A stretch of 6,384 nucleotides of DNA from Bacteroidales bacterium (GTDB taxonomy: Bacteria > Bacteroidota > Bacteroidia > Bacteroidales > F082), in assembly GCA_016281295.1 (NCBI GenBank), contig JAEEII010000044.1:1-6384 (forward strand). The letters run 5' to 3'. This document shows positions 1 through 6,384 of the stretch, in pieces. The notes under the pieces are model-generated. The model was not told the origin of the DNA, made no database searches, and saw only the letters and a program-made list of their open reading frames with translations. Each line of letters opens with the position of its first letter. Position 1 is the first letter of the stretch. Both the position numbers and the translations under genes were made by a program.

Positions 1-29
1 ATAAAGGGGCTCCGGGAAATTAATAAAAA

Positions 30-53
30 GTCGAAAAAGTTTGTTTTTTTGAC
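30..53. promoter_or_regulatory. Imperfect inverted repeat spanning the -33 box
   Basis: Bases 30-38 (GTCGAAAAA) are complementary to bases 45-53 (TTTTTTGAC) except at one position (G33 against T50), leaving a 6-base centre that contains the TTTG -33 box. It could be an operator for a repressor or activator, or it could be chance in an A/T-rich tract. It does not look like a terminator for an upstream gene because no T-run follows the right arm. Confidence 0.3.
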
Positions 54-71
54 TAATGTAGCATAACTTTG
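40..71 (+). promoter_or_regulatory. Bacteroidota-type housekeeping promoter for the fimbrial operon
   Basis: TTTG at 40-43 (-33 box) lies 20 bases before TAACTTTG at 64-71, which matches the Bacteroidota -7 consensus TAnnTTTG exactly. The spacing fits the usual 19-21 bases. Transcription would start near bases 76-79, giving an untranslated leader of roughly 55-60 bases before the small peptide gene at 135. The upstream bases 18-50 are rich in A and T, which could help polymerase binding. It is the only good promoter match noticed in the window and sits ahead of all five genes, so it probably drives the whole set. Confidence 0.75.
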
Positions 72-79
72 CCAGCTGG
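72..79. promoter_or_regulatory. 8-base palindrome at the predicted transcription start
   Basis: CCAGCTGG is a perfect palindrome directly after the -7 box, over the expected start of transcription. A protein bound here would be well placed to block initiation. A palindrome this short can occur by chance, so the operator role is inference. Confidence 0.25.
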
Positions 80-85
80 TATAGT

Positions 86-102
86 ATCTCTTACGAAGAG
101 AT
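86..102 (+). promoter_or_regulatory. Leader hairpin or operator dyad
   Basis: ATCTCTT (86-92), ACG, AAGAGAT (96-102) form a perfect 7-base inverted repeat with a 3-base loop inside the predicted untranslated leader, followed by T102-T105. As RNA it would be a weak hairpin (two G-C pairs) with a short U-run. It could be a weak attenuator, an mRNA-stabilising 5' stem, or a protein-binding dyad in DNA. The short U-run and low stability argue against an efficient terminator. Confidence 0.4.
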
Positions 103-134
103 TTTGTCAAAGATAGTAATATTTTTGTTGCAAT

Positions 135-323
135 ATGAAACGAAAACAACAATATGTGGCTCCTGCGATTCTGCGGCAGACGGCCCTCTCTTTGGGAGTT
201 GCGCTGCTGGCAGGGTCGATTGTGGACAACAACGACATTACGTCTGTCGGCCAGAAGATCGATCCTTACAATTACGACACTTCAGGCAATACATTCAATC
301 ACGAGTGGGAGGATGCACAATGA
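135..323 (+). CDS. Small 62-residue peptide leading the fimbrial operon
   Basis: Function unknown. The peptide begins MKRKQQYVAP, has a mildly hydrophobic stretch at about residues 16-30 ending in LLAGS, then a polar Asp/Asn/Tyr-rich tail ending near FNHEWEDAQ. From memory, short peptides with a similar pattern (basic start, YxAP, a central LLAGS-like patch, an aromatic-rich end) are common in Bacteroidales and often sit before surface-protein genes; this was not checked by search. No Shine-Dalgarno sequence precedes ATG 135, which is usual in this phylum. The stop TGA (321-323) overlaps the next gene's ATG (320-322), suggesting translational coupling. It is the first gene after the promoter, so it would be made whenever the operon is on. 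It could act as a regulatory leader peptide or a small secreted factor; neither is shown. Confidence 0.7.
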   Translation: MKRKQQYVAPAILRQTALSLGVALLAGSIVDNNDITSVGQKIDPYNYDTSGNTFNHEWEDAQ

Positions 324-1537
324 GAAATCGAGTAATCTGCCTTATCTTTCTTACCGGCATGCTGTCTTTGCTGGCAGGTTGCGAGCCTATTTCCGATGGA
401 GGAGGCCGTAAGGTAAAGTTCACTGCAACTTCCAAAGGTAGCGTTGCGACAAAAACTTCCTACACAGGAGAAAATGGCGGGTACGCAATCATTGGATGGG
501 GATCTAATGACATGATCCGCATATATAGCCCTAACACGAACTATCTTACCGGTCAAGATGGTGCAGCGCATGAGATTGGCGAGACAGGGGCTGGACAAAC
601 TACTGTCAATTATGTCTATGACGACTACTATCTTACTAATATAACGACGGATGGCCACGAGAGTAAGGCGAATTTGTCTAATACTTTGGGTGAGAATGAG
701 GATGAAACGACGGCGAGTCCTGATGGCCGTGGATTGTATTGGAATGCCAGCAGTGGCAATGCAACATTTTATGGCGTTTATCCGAAAAATACGGGAATCA
801 ACTGGTTTAACAACGGAGGACTTGCTTTTACCCTAGTAATTCCTAATCCTAATAATCAGACTATTTCTCTCACGGATGGCGTCCATTCTCCGGATATCTC
901 TTCATTACCATTGCTCGCTATGCAACAGAACGTGACTAGTGGAACGAAGGTGGATCTTAAGTTCTACCCTGCCTTCACGGCTTTCGAGTTCAACCTCAAG
1001 AGTAAGGAAGGCGAGATTACGCTGAACAGTTTTAAACTGTCGACTGAGAATGACAGCGACCATTGCTACATGACTGGAACTTGCATTTACGCACCTGGGC
1101 TTTGGAGCGGCGATCCAGAAAGCGAGAATCCAAAATTGTTTTATATTGAGAATAGTCAGATTTATTTTATTGACGAATCGAACAAAGCATATTGGGATGG
1201 ATACGAGGAGTGCGAGAAATCTCTTACCGTGAGATTCCCTTCAGGGACTAAGATTGATACGAACAAGGGGGTAACCTTCACACTCTTTGCTCTGCCGAAC
1301 GACTTGGATAAGGTATCGATCACCCTTGATCTCACGGCTGATGGTGTGAACAAAGTGCGTACACTTAAGTTGCAGCAAAAGGACAGTAACAACGAGTTCC
1401 AATGGCTTACTTTCCCGGCAGGCCACAAGGCCAGGTTCAAAGCGATTGCCGTAGATAAAGGTGCGACGTGGCGCATTTTCTACGATGTTTCCGTTAACGA
1501 GTGGGTGCCACTCGATCCGACACAAGTGATCATATAA
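320..1537 (+). CDS. Fimbrillin family lipoprotein (type V pilus subunit)
   Basis: Probable pilus subunit of 405 residues. ATG 320 is chosen because it opens directly on a lipoprotein signal peptide (hydrophobic to residue 20, lipobox LAGC with Cys21); the frame is also open upstream to about base 104, but that stretch overlies the small peptide gene and would bury the signal. GGGAGG at 307-312 is a plausible ribosome site. The mature part fits the Bacteroidales fimbrillin pattern (Mfa_like_1 type): a beta strand then ATKTSY (from residue 43), W60...D64 in a WGSNDMIRIYS motif, a later ATFYGVYP motif, and an LKFYPAFTAFEF core strand. Cys249, Cys255 and Cys298 are extra cysteines that could form a disulfide. 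Expected route: outer-membrane lipoprotein, then polymerisation by strand exchange. Stalk versus anchor versus accessory role cannot be decided here. Confidence 0.85.
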   Translation: MRNRVICLIFLTGMLSLLAGCEPISDGGGRKVKFTATSKGSVATKTSYTGENGGYAIIGWGSNDMIRIYSPNTNYLTGQDGAAHEIGETGAGQTTVNYVYDDYYLTNITTDGHESKANLSNTLGENEDETTASPDGRGLYWNASSGNATFYGVYPKNTGINWFNNGGLAFTLVIPNPNNQTISLTDGVHSPDISSLPLLAMQQNVTSGTKVDLKFYPAFTAFEFNLKSKEGEITLNSFKLSTENDSDHCYMTGTCIYAPGLWSGDPESENPKLFYIENSQIYFIDESNKAYWDGYEECEKSLTVRFPSGTKIDTNKGVTFTLFALPNDLDKVSITLDLTADGVNKVRTLKLQQKDSNNEFQWLTFPAGHKARFKAIAVDKGATWRIFYDVSVNEWVPLDPTQVII

Positions 1538-1540
1538 CGA

Positions 1541-1547
1541 GAGGAGG
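1541..1547 (+). promoter_or_regulatory. Strong Shine-Dalgarno site before the second fimbrillin gene
   Basis: GAGGAGG ends 6 bases before ATG 1554. Such a full match to the 16S tail is uncommon in Bacteroidota, and none of the other genes here has one of equal strength. It fixes the start at 1554 and may lift translation of this subunit relative to its neighbours. Confidence 0.6.
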
Positions 1548-1553
1548 CGATAT

Positions 1554-3023
1554 ATGAAAAGAATTATTCAATACACGACGATTATTATCGCTCTGGGCCT
1601 TGCGGTCTCCTGTAACCAATTTGAGGAGGTGACCTCCGACGGTGGTCTGATTCGCTTTGCGCCGAAGTCCGTTGTAACCAAGGCAATGGTAACGAGCGAC
1701 AACCTGACCGATCAGGCTTTTTCCGTTATCGACTTGATGGGGACTTCTACGGACCCCTTTATCAGGGATGTCATTACATACAGCCCCCCAGACGAAGCAT
1801 GGGTGTATGAATCAGGCAATACTTATTATTGGGAAAACGGTTCTCACAAACTCTTTGGTTATACCCATAATGGCGGAAACCTCGATGGAACGACCTTGAC
1901 TATTTCCGAAAAGGTTCTTGCCTGGAATTCGAATCAAACGGACATACTCTATTCCAATATCATTTCCACAACGGCAGCTGATTGGAAAGCAGGACATGTT
2001 ATCAATGAGCCTGTTCCTCTGGTTTTCGATCACTTGTTTTCTGCCATCCGCATTTCGATGGAGAACTACACCGGTGCAGCGTTGACCGTGAATTCCGTCA
2101 CCGTCACACTGCCCAATAAGGCCAGTGCGACCGTTACTTTCGGGACTACCGAAGACGCGACCAAGGTGGTTCCCGCAATTACGGGGCTTACTACCTCTGG
2201 CAATTTCGGCGGTTTCAGCGGTTCCAGCAACGCGGTTCTTCTGGATCCGGAGGAAATCGTTGACGTACTGGATGGAAGTAAGTTGGAGGGCGATGATGCC
2301 ACAGCCACTCCTTACATGATCTGGCCTCAGACGCTTACAGAGGGTGCCGCGACAATCACGGTCAACTATACCCCTGCGGGTGGTTCCGCGAAAACGAAGA
2401 GCGTTAGTCTCCCCGCCAATGTTGTTTGGGAAGCCGGTAAGATTAACTCCTATAATCTTTTGCTCTACCCGGAGGAGCTCAAGTTGAAATTCGTTGTCCA
2501 GGATTGGGATCAAGCCAATATCCCTGCTATTAACACGGCGACTGGTTCCATCAACATGTCGAACGTGACTTGGATGAACTCGAAGGTAACTGTCGGAGGT
2601 GTAGAAACGAATACGGTAGTTGATGAGGACTATGCCGTTTATATGTATTATCAGCCGACTGTAAATGGGGCGCTCTATGATGGCTATTTCCCTGCTCAAG
2701 GCTATTTTACAGTAAATTATCCCCAGTCCGGCAAGTATAAATTAGGACTTATCCCCGCTTATGGCGCGACGACGGTCGATGAGGACATGTACGAAATTTG
2801 GATATACAACGGTACTACATGGTCTCGCCACAACCAGAATGCCGGCGAGGACATAAGCCATGACACAGTTTATTTTCAAGTTCGCGCTGCCAGCGGCCAG
2901 GATGGAGTCGAGCACAAGGCACAGATTAACATTTGGTTCAAACCTAATGGCAGCGACGAATGGATCAGCGCCTATTCCGAAGTCCGTGCAAACTATGCGC
3001 TGACCATTCCGGCAACCTCCTAA
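1554..3023 (+). CDS. Fimbrillin family lipoprotein with extra C-terminal domain
   Basis: Probable type V pilus subunit, 489 residues. The signal peptide runs to residue 19 with lipobox AVSC and Cys20, followed by acidic residues (NQFEE) that may serve as a surface-export signal. Residues of about 30-310 carry the fimbrillin pattern: VVTKAM, YYWENGSHKLFGY (around residue 98), and PLVFDHLFSAIRI (around 156-164) followed by a strand-rich NKASATVTF segment; the pattern closes with LKLKFVVQDW. Residues of about 335-489 (from W340) form a further strand-rich, Tyr/Trp-rich region not needed for a plain fimbrillin; its identity is not recognised. It starts 16 bases after the previous stop. The first residues, MKRII-Y, match those of the next protein, hinting at a shared origin of their signal regions. 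The extra domain could make it a tip-proximal or accessory subunit rather than a bulk stalk protein. Confidence 0.85.
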   Translation: MKRIIQYTTIIIALGLAVSCNQFEEVTSDGGLIRFAPKSVVTKAMVTSDNLTDQAFSVIDLMGTSTDPFIRDVITYSPPDEAWVYESGNTYYWENGSHKLFGYTHNGGNLDGTTLTISEKVLAWNSNQTDILYSNIISTTAADWKAGHVINEPVPLVFDHLFSAIRISMENYTGAALTVNSVTVTLPNKASATVTFGTTEDATKVVPAITGLTTSGNFGGFSGSSNAVLLDPEEIVDVLDGSKLEGDDATATPYMIWPQTLTEGAATITVNYTPAGGSAKTKSVSLPANVVWEAGKINSYNLLLYPEELKLKFVVQDWDQANIPAINTATGSINMSNVTWMNSKVTVGGVETNTVVDEDYAVYMYYQPTVNGALYDGYFPAQGYFTVNYPQSGKYKLGLIPAYGATTVDEDMYEIWIYNGTTWSRHNQNAGEDISHDTVYFQVRAASGQDGVEHKAQINIWFKPNGSDEWISAYSEVRANYALTIPATS

Positions 3024-3035
3024 TAGCTAAGAAGT

Positions 3036-5423
3036 ATGAAAAGAATCATCCATTATATTGCTTTTTTGGCGGCCATGCTTGTCGTGGCGTCCTGCGTGGA
3101 ACCGTTAGATTCCCCTACTTCCATCCAAGATCAGACCTTTTCGCTTTCATTCTCTTGTGGGGTTATGACAAAAGCTGACCGGTTGGCAACGGGCAACGAA
3201 GATCTTATTAAGCAGATCGATTATTTCTTTTTCCCGCTTAATACGGATGATACCGTGGACGACGATGCCGAGTATCTTTTCCGAGGTACATATAAACCCA
3301 GTGAGCATAATCTTGGCGGGCTTGAAGGAACTTATACGGAAACGCTTGATCATAGTGCACTTGAAAAGATTTTCCCCGACGGTGCCACCAAGGCGATGGT
3401 TTTTGCCGTGGCGAATTTTGTAGATAAGTACGGAGCGGCCGTTCAATCGCCTAATACGACTATTCCTGAAGACGCAAAGACATGGGCAGCGTTACATGGT
3501 TTAGAGGTCGGAGAATCTTTCTTCAAAAACGGCGGTTCGATTGGAACCAATTACTTCGGCCTTCGCTGGCCACGGAAGATGGAACCTAATGACGAAGCAC
3601 TGTTTTTTGTCATGACCGGTGAGGAAGTAATTGATTTGCACGCTGCTGACAACGAAATTCCCCTCAAGCGTCTGGCTTCTAAAGTCACGGTGAATTTTAC
3701 TTATCAAAACTATGAGGAGGTGAAGGAGAGCGGGAATATCATGTGGGTTCCGCAACCTTCCGGCGAAGAGACCCGCGTGTATCTGTCCAATGCCATCGAG
3801 CACACCACGCTGGGCGGTCCGCTGACTCGCGATTTGGTTGCAGATTCCTGGAAAACTTGTACGAAACCTGAAGTTCACAATAATGTGCCGGGCGACGGTT
3901 CCCGTGACATCTTCGAGTATGCCTATGATTTCATGAATGACATCACGACAACCACTTCCGATAATAAAAAGCTGGCTCATTACTATACTTACCCCATCAG
4001 TATGAAGGAAGGTGACGACAACCAGCCGTATATCAAACTGGTTCTTCCCTGGTATGGTTACAAGAACTACGGAACCGATCAGCAAATCCTCTACAAACAG
4101 AAAGAGGTTTATTACAAGATTGTCATCCCGAGAGCGACTGTAAACGAGGGCAACCGCATCTATGAGTACAATGTGACTGTCAACATCATCGGTTCCGACA
4201 AAGAAGTGGGTTTGACCGGCGAGTATTTGGTTAAAAATTGGCTTGCTCCCGAGAATCCAATTTCCTCCAGCGTTGCAACGGGACGTTACATTTCTCTTGA
4301 TATTCCGAAGAACGAGTATGATATGTATGTGAATCAAATTGACATCTCCTTCGTTTCTTCAGGTAAGGTTATCGCGTATATAGATGAAATCTACCAAATG
4401 GATTTGTCCGGCTCTTCTCCAGCGCCACAGTACTTTATGCAAGATGATGAAGTGGTTGCAACGCCTGCTTTACGGACAAAAAAAGGCATTGCTACAGGTA
4501 CGGCTGGTGACAACGTAATCAGGAGTTGGGTTACTATTCCTCAGAACGCTTCCTATTTGCGAATCAACCACACAATGGACAATCGACAGACGGTAAACAA
4601 TCAGCCGAACAATGCTTTTGATATGGCTCCATATGTTTTTAAGGTGACGCTTCATTTGGAGGAGGCCGAGGACGATTCTTTCGACAGGCACTTGACGATT
4701 ACCCAGTATCCATCATTGTATGTGACGAGCAAAAAGTCGAATGGAGTTGTCTTTGTTAATGGCTATAGTTATGATGATCCGGCTCAAACAGATGACTTTC
4801 ATTACGCTTGGAATAATAGGACAAATGGTAATAATAACCAAAGAAGAATCGGTAGTATTACAAATCCCGACAATGTCACGGGTAGTGGTACAAATAATAG
4901 CCAGTATAATATCATAGTCCACCCTACTATTCTTGATGAGAGTCTTGGATTGGTAATCGGAGATGCGCGGGAATCAGTTGGTGGTTCAATGGATTATATC
5001 AGCGTGACTAATTATAAAGCCAGTCTATCAGATACTGACTCCAGAAAAGTCGTTTCTCCTGGTTTCTTGATAGCATCATCATATGGAAAAACAACCTCAG
5101 TAAGTTACGATCGCGCTAAGGAGCGTTGCGCGTCCTATCAGGAAAATGGATATCCGGCTGGCCGTTGGCGCCTTCCTACTGAAGGGGAAATTTCATATCT
5201 TGTTGCCCTTTCAAATAATGGTTTTATTCCAAATATGTTCAATGGCGACTATTGGGCATCATCCCATCGCTATTATGACTCCAATTCTAGAAATTTCAGC
5301 CCTACTAATGGAACTGATACTGGTGATCATGCTGTGCGTTGCATTTACGATGTTTGGTATTGGGGTGAGGAGCCTGTTCAAGAGACTCTTACCTCCTGGC
5401 AGGGATTCTATGACAATAAATAA
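3036..5423 (+). CDS. Large fimbrial lipoprotein with C-type-lectin-like C-terminal module; candidate tip adhesin
   Basis: 795 residues, starting 12 bases after the previous stop. The signal peptide ends in lipobox VASC with Cys20. The N-terminal part looks fimbrillin-like: LIKQIDYFFFPL strand, MVFAVANF, PLKRLASKVTV (from P209), YIKLVLPW (332-339), YYKIVIPR (from 359) and a YEYNVTVNIIGSDKE strand. Residues of about 420-560 are a strand-rich linker domain ending ITQYPSLYV. Residues 589-625 are Asn-rich. The last ~160 residues resemble the FISUMP/DUF1566-like fold related to C-type lectins: SPGFLIASSYGKT (from 674), Cys698, GRWRLPTEGE (709-718), YW at 739-740, and VRCIYD with Cys769, which may pair with Cys698. 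Such modules in Bacteroidales sit on pilus tip or surface-binding proteins, so a tip adhesin is inferred; the ligand is unknown. GC falls noticeably across about 4740-5340. Confidence 0.85.
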   Translation: MKRIIHYIAFLAAMLVVASCVEPLDSPTSIQDQTFSLSFSCGVMTKADRLATGNEDLIKQIDYFFFPLNTDDTVDDDAEYLFRGTYKPSEHNLGGLEGTYTETLDHSALEKIFPDGATKAMVFAVANFVDKYGAAVQSPNTTIPEDAKTWAALHGLEVGESFFKNGGSIGTNYFGLRWPRKMEPNDEALFFVMTGEEVIDLHAADNEIPLKRLASKVTVNFTYQNYEEVKESGNIMWVPQPSGEETRVYLSNAIEHTTLGGPLTRDLVADSWKTCTKPEVHNNVPGDGSRDIFEYAYDFMNDITTTTSDNKKLAHYYTYPISMKEGDDNQPYIKLVLPWYGYKNYGTDQQILYKQKEVYYKIVIPRATVNEGNRIYEYNVTVNIIGSDKEVGLTGEYLVKNWLAPENPISSSVATGRYISLDIPKNEYDMYVNQIDISFVSSGKVIAYIDEIYQMDLSGSSPAPQYFMQDDEVVATPALRTKKGIATGTAGDNVIRSWVTIPQNASYLRINHTMDNRQTVNNQPNNAFDMAPYVFKVTLHLEEAEDDSFDRHLTITQYPSLYVTSKKSNGVVFVNGYSYDDPAQTDDFHYAWNNRTNGNNNQRRIGSITNPDNVTGSGTNNSQYNIIVHPTILDESLGLVIGDARESVGGSMDYISVTNYKASLSDTDSRKVVSPGFLIASSYGKTTSVSYDRAKERCASYQENGYPAGRWRLPTEGEISYLVALSNNGFIPNMFNGDYWASSHRYYDSNSRNFSPTNGTDTGDHAVRCIYDVWYWGEEPVQETLTSWQGFYDNK

Positions 5424-5432
5424 GTGGAGATT

Positions 5433-6384
5433 ATGAAAAAGACAATATACATTCTTTTTGTTCTTTTGCTAGGCTTGGTTTCCTGCGTAAAGGAGTTGGA
5501 ACCCAGCCAACTGCTCCCGAAAGCTAATGAGACTGGTTTGGTGGCCGTCACGATGGAGTTGGAGATACCTGCCGTGCAAATCCAAGCCCTGACAAAAGCC
5601 AAGAATTGCTCCGCTGATCCACAAATCGACTACATCAAGGTTGCGGTATTCGGCATCTCCGGCTATCCGCAGGCATACTCTCTCGCAGAACCTGTGGGTA
5701 GTTACGCCACTTCCAACGGAACGACCTATCAATTCAAAGTCCTCCTTCCGGTGTACGAAGGCGAAGCGCATGTGCATATCATCGCCAATGGAGACGAAAG
5801 CATCAAATTCGTTGACGAGACGGAGGCTTCCATCATGGAGAAGATGAGCACCTCCGACAATGTGGGCGCTTTCTGGACTCGCATCATTCTGAAAGACGGT
5901 ATCCTGCCCAAAAAAGATGTAAATGGCATCATGAAGACGGATGAGCAAGGTAACTTTGAACCGGACACACCGACAGCAAATGCTTTCACGGGTCTTATCC
6001 TGATCCGAAATTTTGCACAAGTCACCCTTAGTGTTGACCAACAGGCAAGTGAAAACCTGAAGGATATCCATTGGATGCTGGTTAATGTTCCTACAAAGGG
6101 TTCTGTTGCCCCGATGGCGGCAGGCACTTATGTCGATGACTATGCAGCCTACACCTATAACGAAACGACGGGAAGGATGGTGAATGGAGATGAGATATAC
6201 GAAGGTTTTATGTTCGTGGACGAACCGATGGATAATAATTATCCTGCGACGGCAGCCGCGGCCGAGTCGGCTATTACAACGTCCCCAGGCACGCCTCTTT
6301 TCATGTACGAGCGCACTCATCCCGGGACTGAAAAGGCAACGTGCCTCTTGGTACGGGCGAAATTCAAGCCAACCAATGGTCAGG
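5433..6384 (+). CDS. Fimbrial lipoprotein, DUF4906-like, partial (3' end beyond window)
   Basis: An open frame of 317 codons runs off the right edge without a stop. ATG 5433 lies 9 bases after the previous stop, with GTGGAGA (5424-5430) as a ribosome site set very close to it. The signal peptide is short, with lipobox LVSC and Cys18, followed by VKELEP, whose acidic residues suit surface export in Bacteroidota. An N-terminal strand region (YIKVAVFGISG) leads to FKVLLPVYEGEAHVHIIANG (about 101-120), then RNFAQVTLSV, and PLFMYERTHPG (from P288) followed by CLLVRAKF. This run of motifs recalls the large fimbrial proteins annotated with DUF4906 in Bacteroidales; the family name is from memory and tentative. 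An Ala-rich patch (ATAAAAESA) lies just before the MYER motif. It probably is another accessory or tip-associated subunit of the same pilus. Confidence 0.8.
   Translation, partial: MKKTIYILFVLLLGLVSCVKELEPSQLLPKANETGLVAVTMELEIPAVQIQALTKAKNCSADPQIDYIKVAVFGISGYPQAYSLAEPVGSYATSNGTTYQFKVLLPVYEGEAHVHIIANGDESIKFVDETEASIMEKMSTSDNVGAFWTRIILKDGILPKKDVNGIMKTDEQGNFEPDTPTANAFTGLILIRNFAQVTLSVDQQASENLKDIHWMLVNVPTKGSVAPMAAGTYVDDYAAYTYNETTGRMVNGDEIYEGFMFVDEPMDNNYPATAAAAESAITTSPGTPLFMYERTHPGTEKATCLLVRAKFKPTNGQ

Noticed and set aside
86..106. Intrinsic terminator in the leader
   Set aside because: The stem has only two G-C pairs and the U-run is four bases, too weak for a confident terminator; kept only as a regulatory dyad.
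104..319. In-frame upstream extension of the first fimbrillin gene from a TTG at 104
   Set aside because: It overlies the small peptide gene in another frame, has Cys/Arg-rich non-family sequence, and would place the lipoprotein signal peptide in the middle of the protein. ATG 320 is the sound start.
1812..2699. Minus-strand open frame of 295 codons
   Set aside because: Lies wholly inside the well-supported fimbrillin gene, shows no signal peptide or family motif, and has an Arg/Ile-rich composition typical of antisense frames.
3501..4337. Minus-strand open frame of 278 codons
   Set aside because: Antisense to the conserved fimbrillin core of the third large gene; no recognisable motif and no promoter or ribosome site of its own noticed.
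5469..6320. Minus-strand open frame of 283 codons
   Set aside because: Antisense to the fourth lipoprotein gene, whose lipobox and fimbrial motifs are clear. The His/Arg/Cys-rich product resembles no family known to me.
1..6384. CRISPR array, tRNA/rRNA gene, insertion sequence or reverse transcriptase
   Set aside because: No spaced direct repeats, no tRNA-like cloverleaf sequence, no transposase or reverse transcriptase motif was seen on either strand; the genes are spaced by 9-16 bases, leaving little room.

Overview
The window looks like part of a Bacteroidales chromosome (Bacteroides, Alistipes or a relative; the genus cannot be fixed from sequence alone). Three things point there: a near-perfect Bacteroidota promoter (TTTG, 20 bases, TAnnTTTG), a run of lipoproteins with fimbrillin-type sequence, and a small peptide gene of a kind common in this order. 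GC content is moderate and uneven.

Layout: bases 1-134 hold no gene but carry the promoter (40-71) and three dyad-symmetric elements around it. They are followed on the + strand by five tightly packed genes: a 62-residue peptide (135-323); a 405-residue fimbrillin-type lipoprotein (320-1537) whose start overlaps the peptide's stop as ATGA; a 489-residue fimbrillin-type lipoprotein with an extra C-terminal domain (1554-3023); a 795-residue fimbrial protein ending in a C-type-lectin-like/FISUMP-type module (3036-5423); and a fourth lipoprotein, cut by the right edge (5433-6384). Gaps between genes are 9-16 bases with no terminator, so this reads as a single operon that continues to the right. 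No gene is supported on the minus strand.

How they may work together (inference): this is a type V (FimA/Mfa1-like) pilus locus. All four large proteins start with a lipoprotein signal peptide, as expected for subunits that reach the surface as lipoproteins and then polymerise by protease-triggered strand exchange. The first two look like stalk or accessory fimbrillins, the third is the best candidate for a tip adhesin, and the fourth is an additional large subunit. The most interesting points are the small overlapping peptide gene with its Cys-less lipobox-like LLAGS, the AT-richer, Asn-rich, pyrimidine-ending-codon-rich end of the third gene (a candidate for diversification), and the dyads packed around the promoter.
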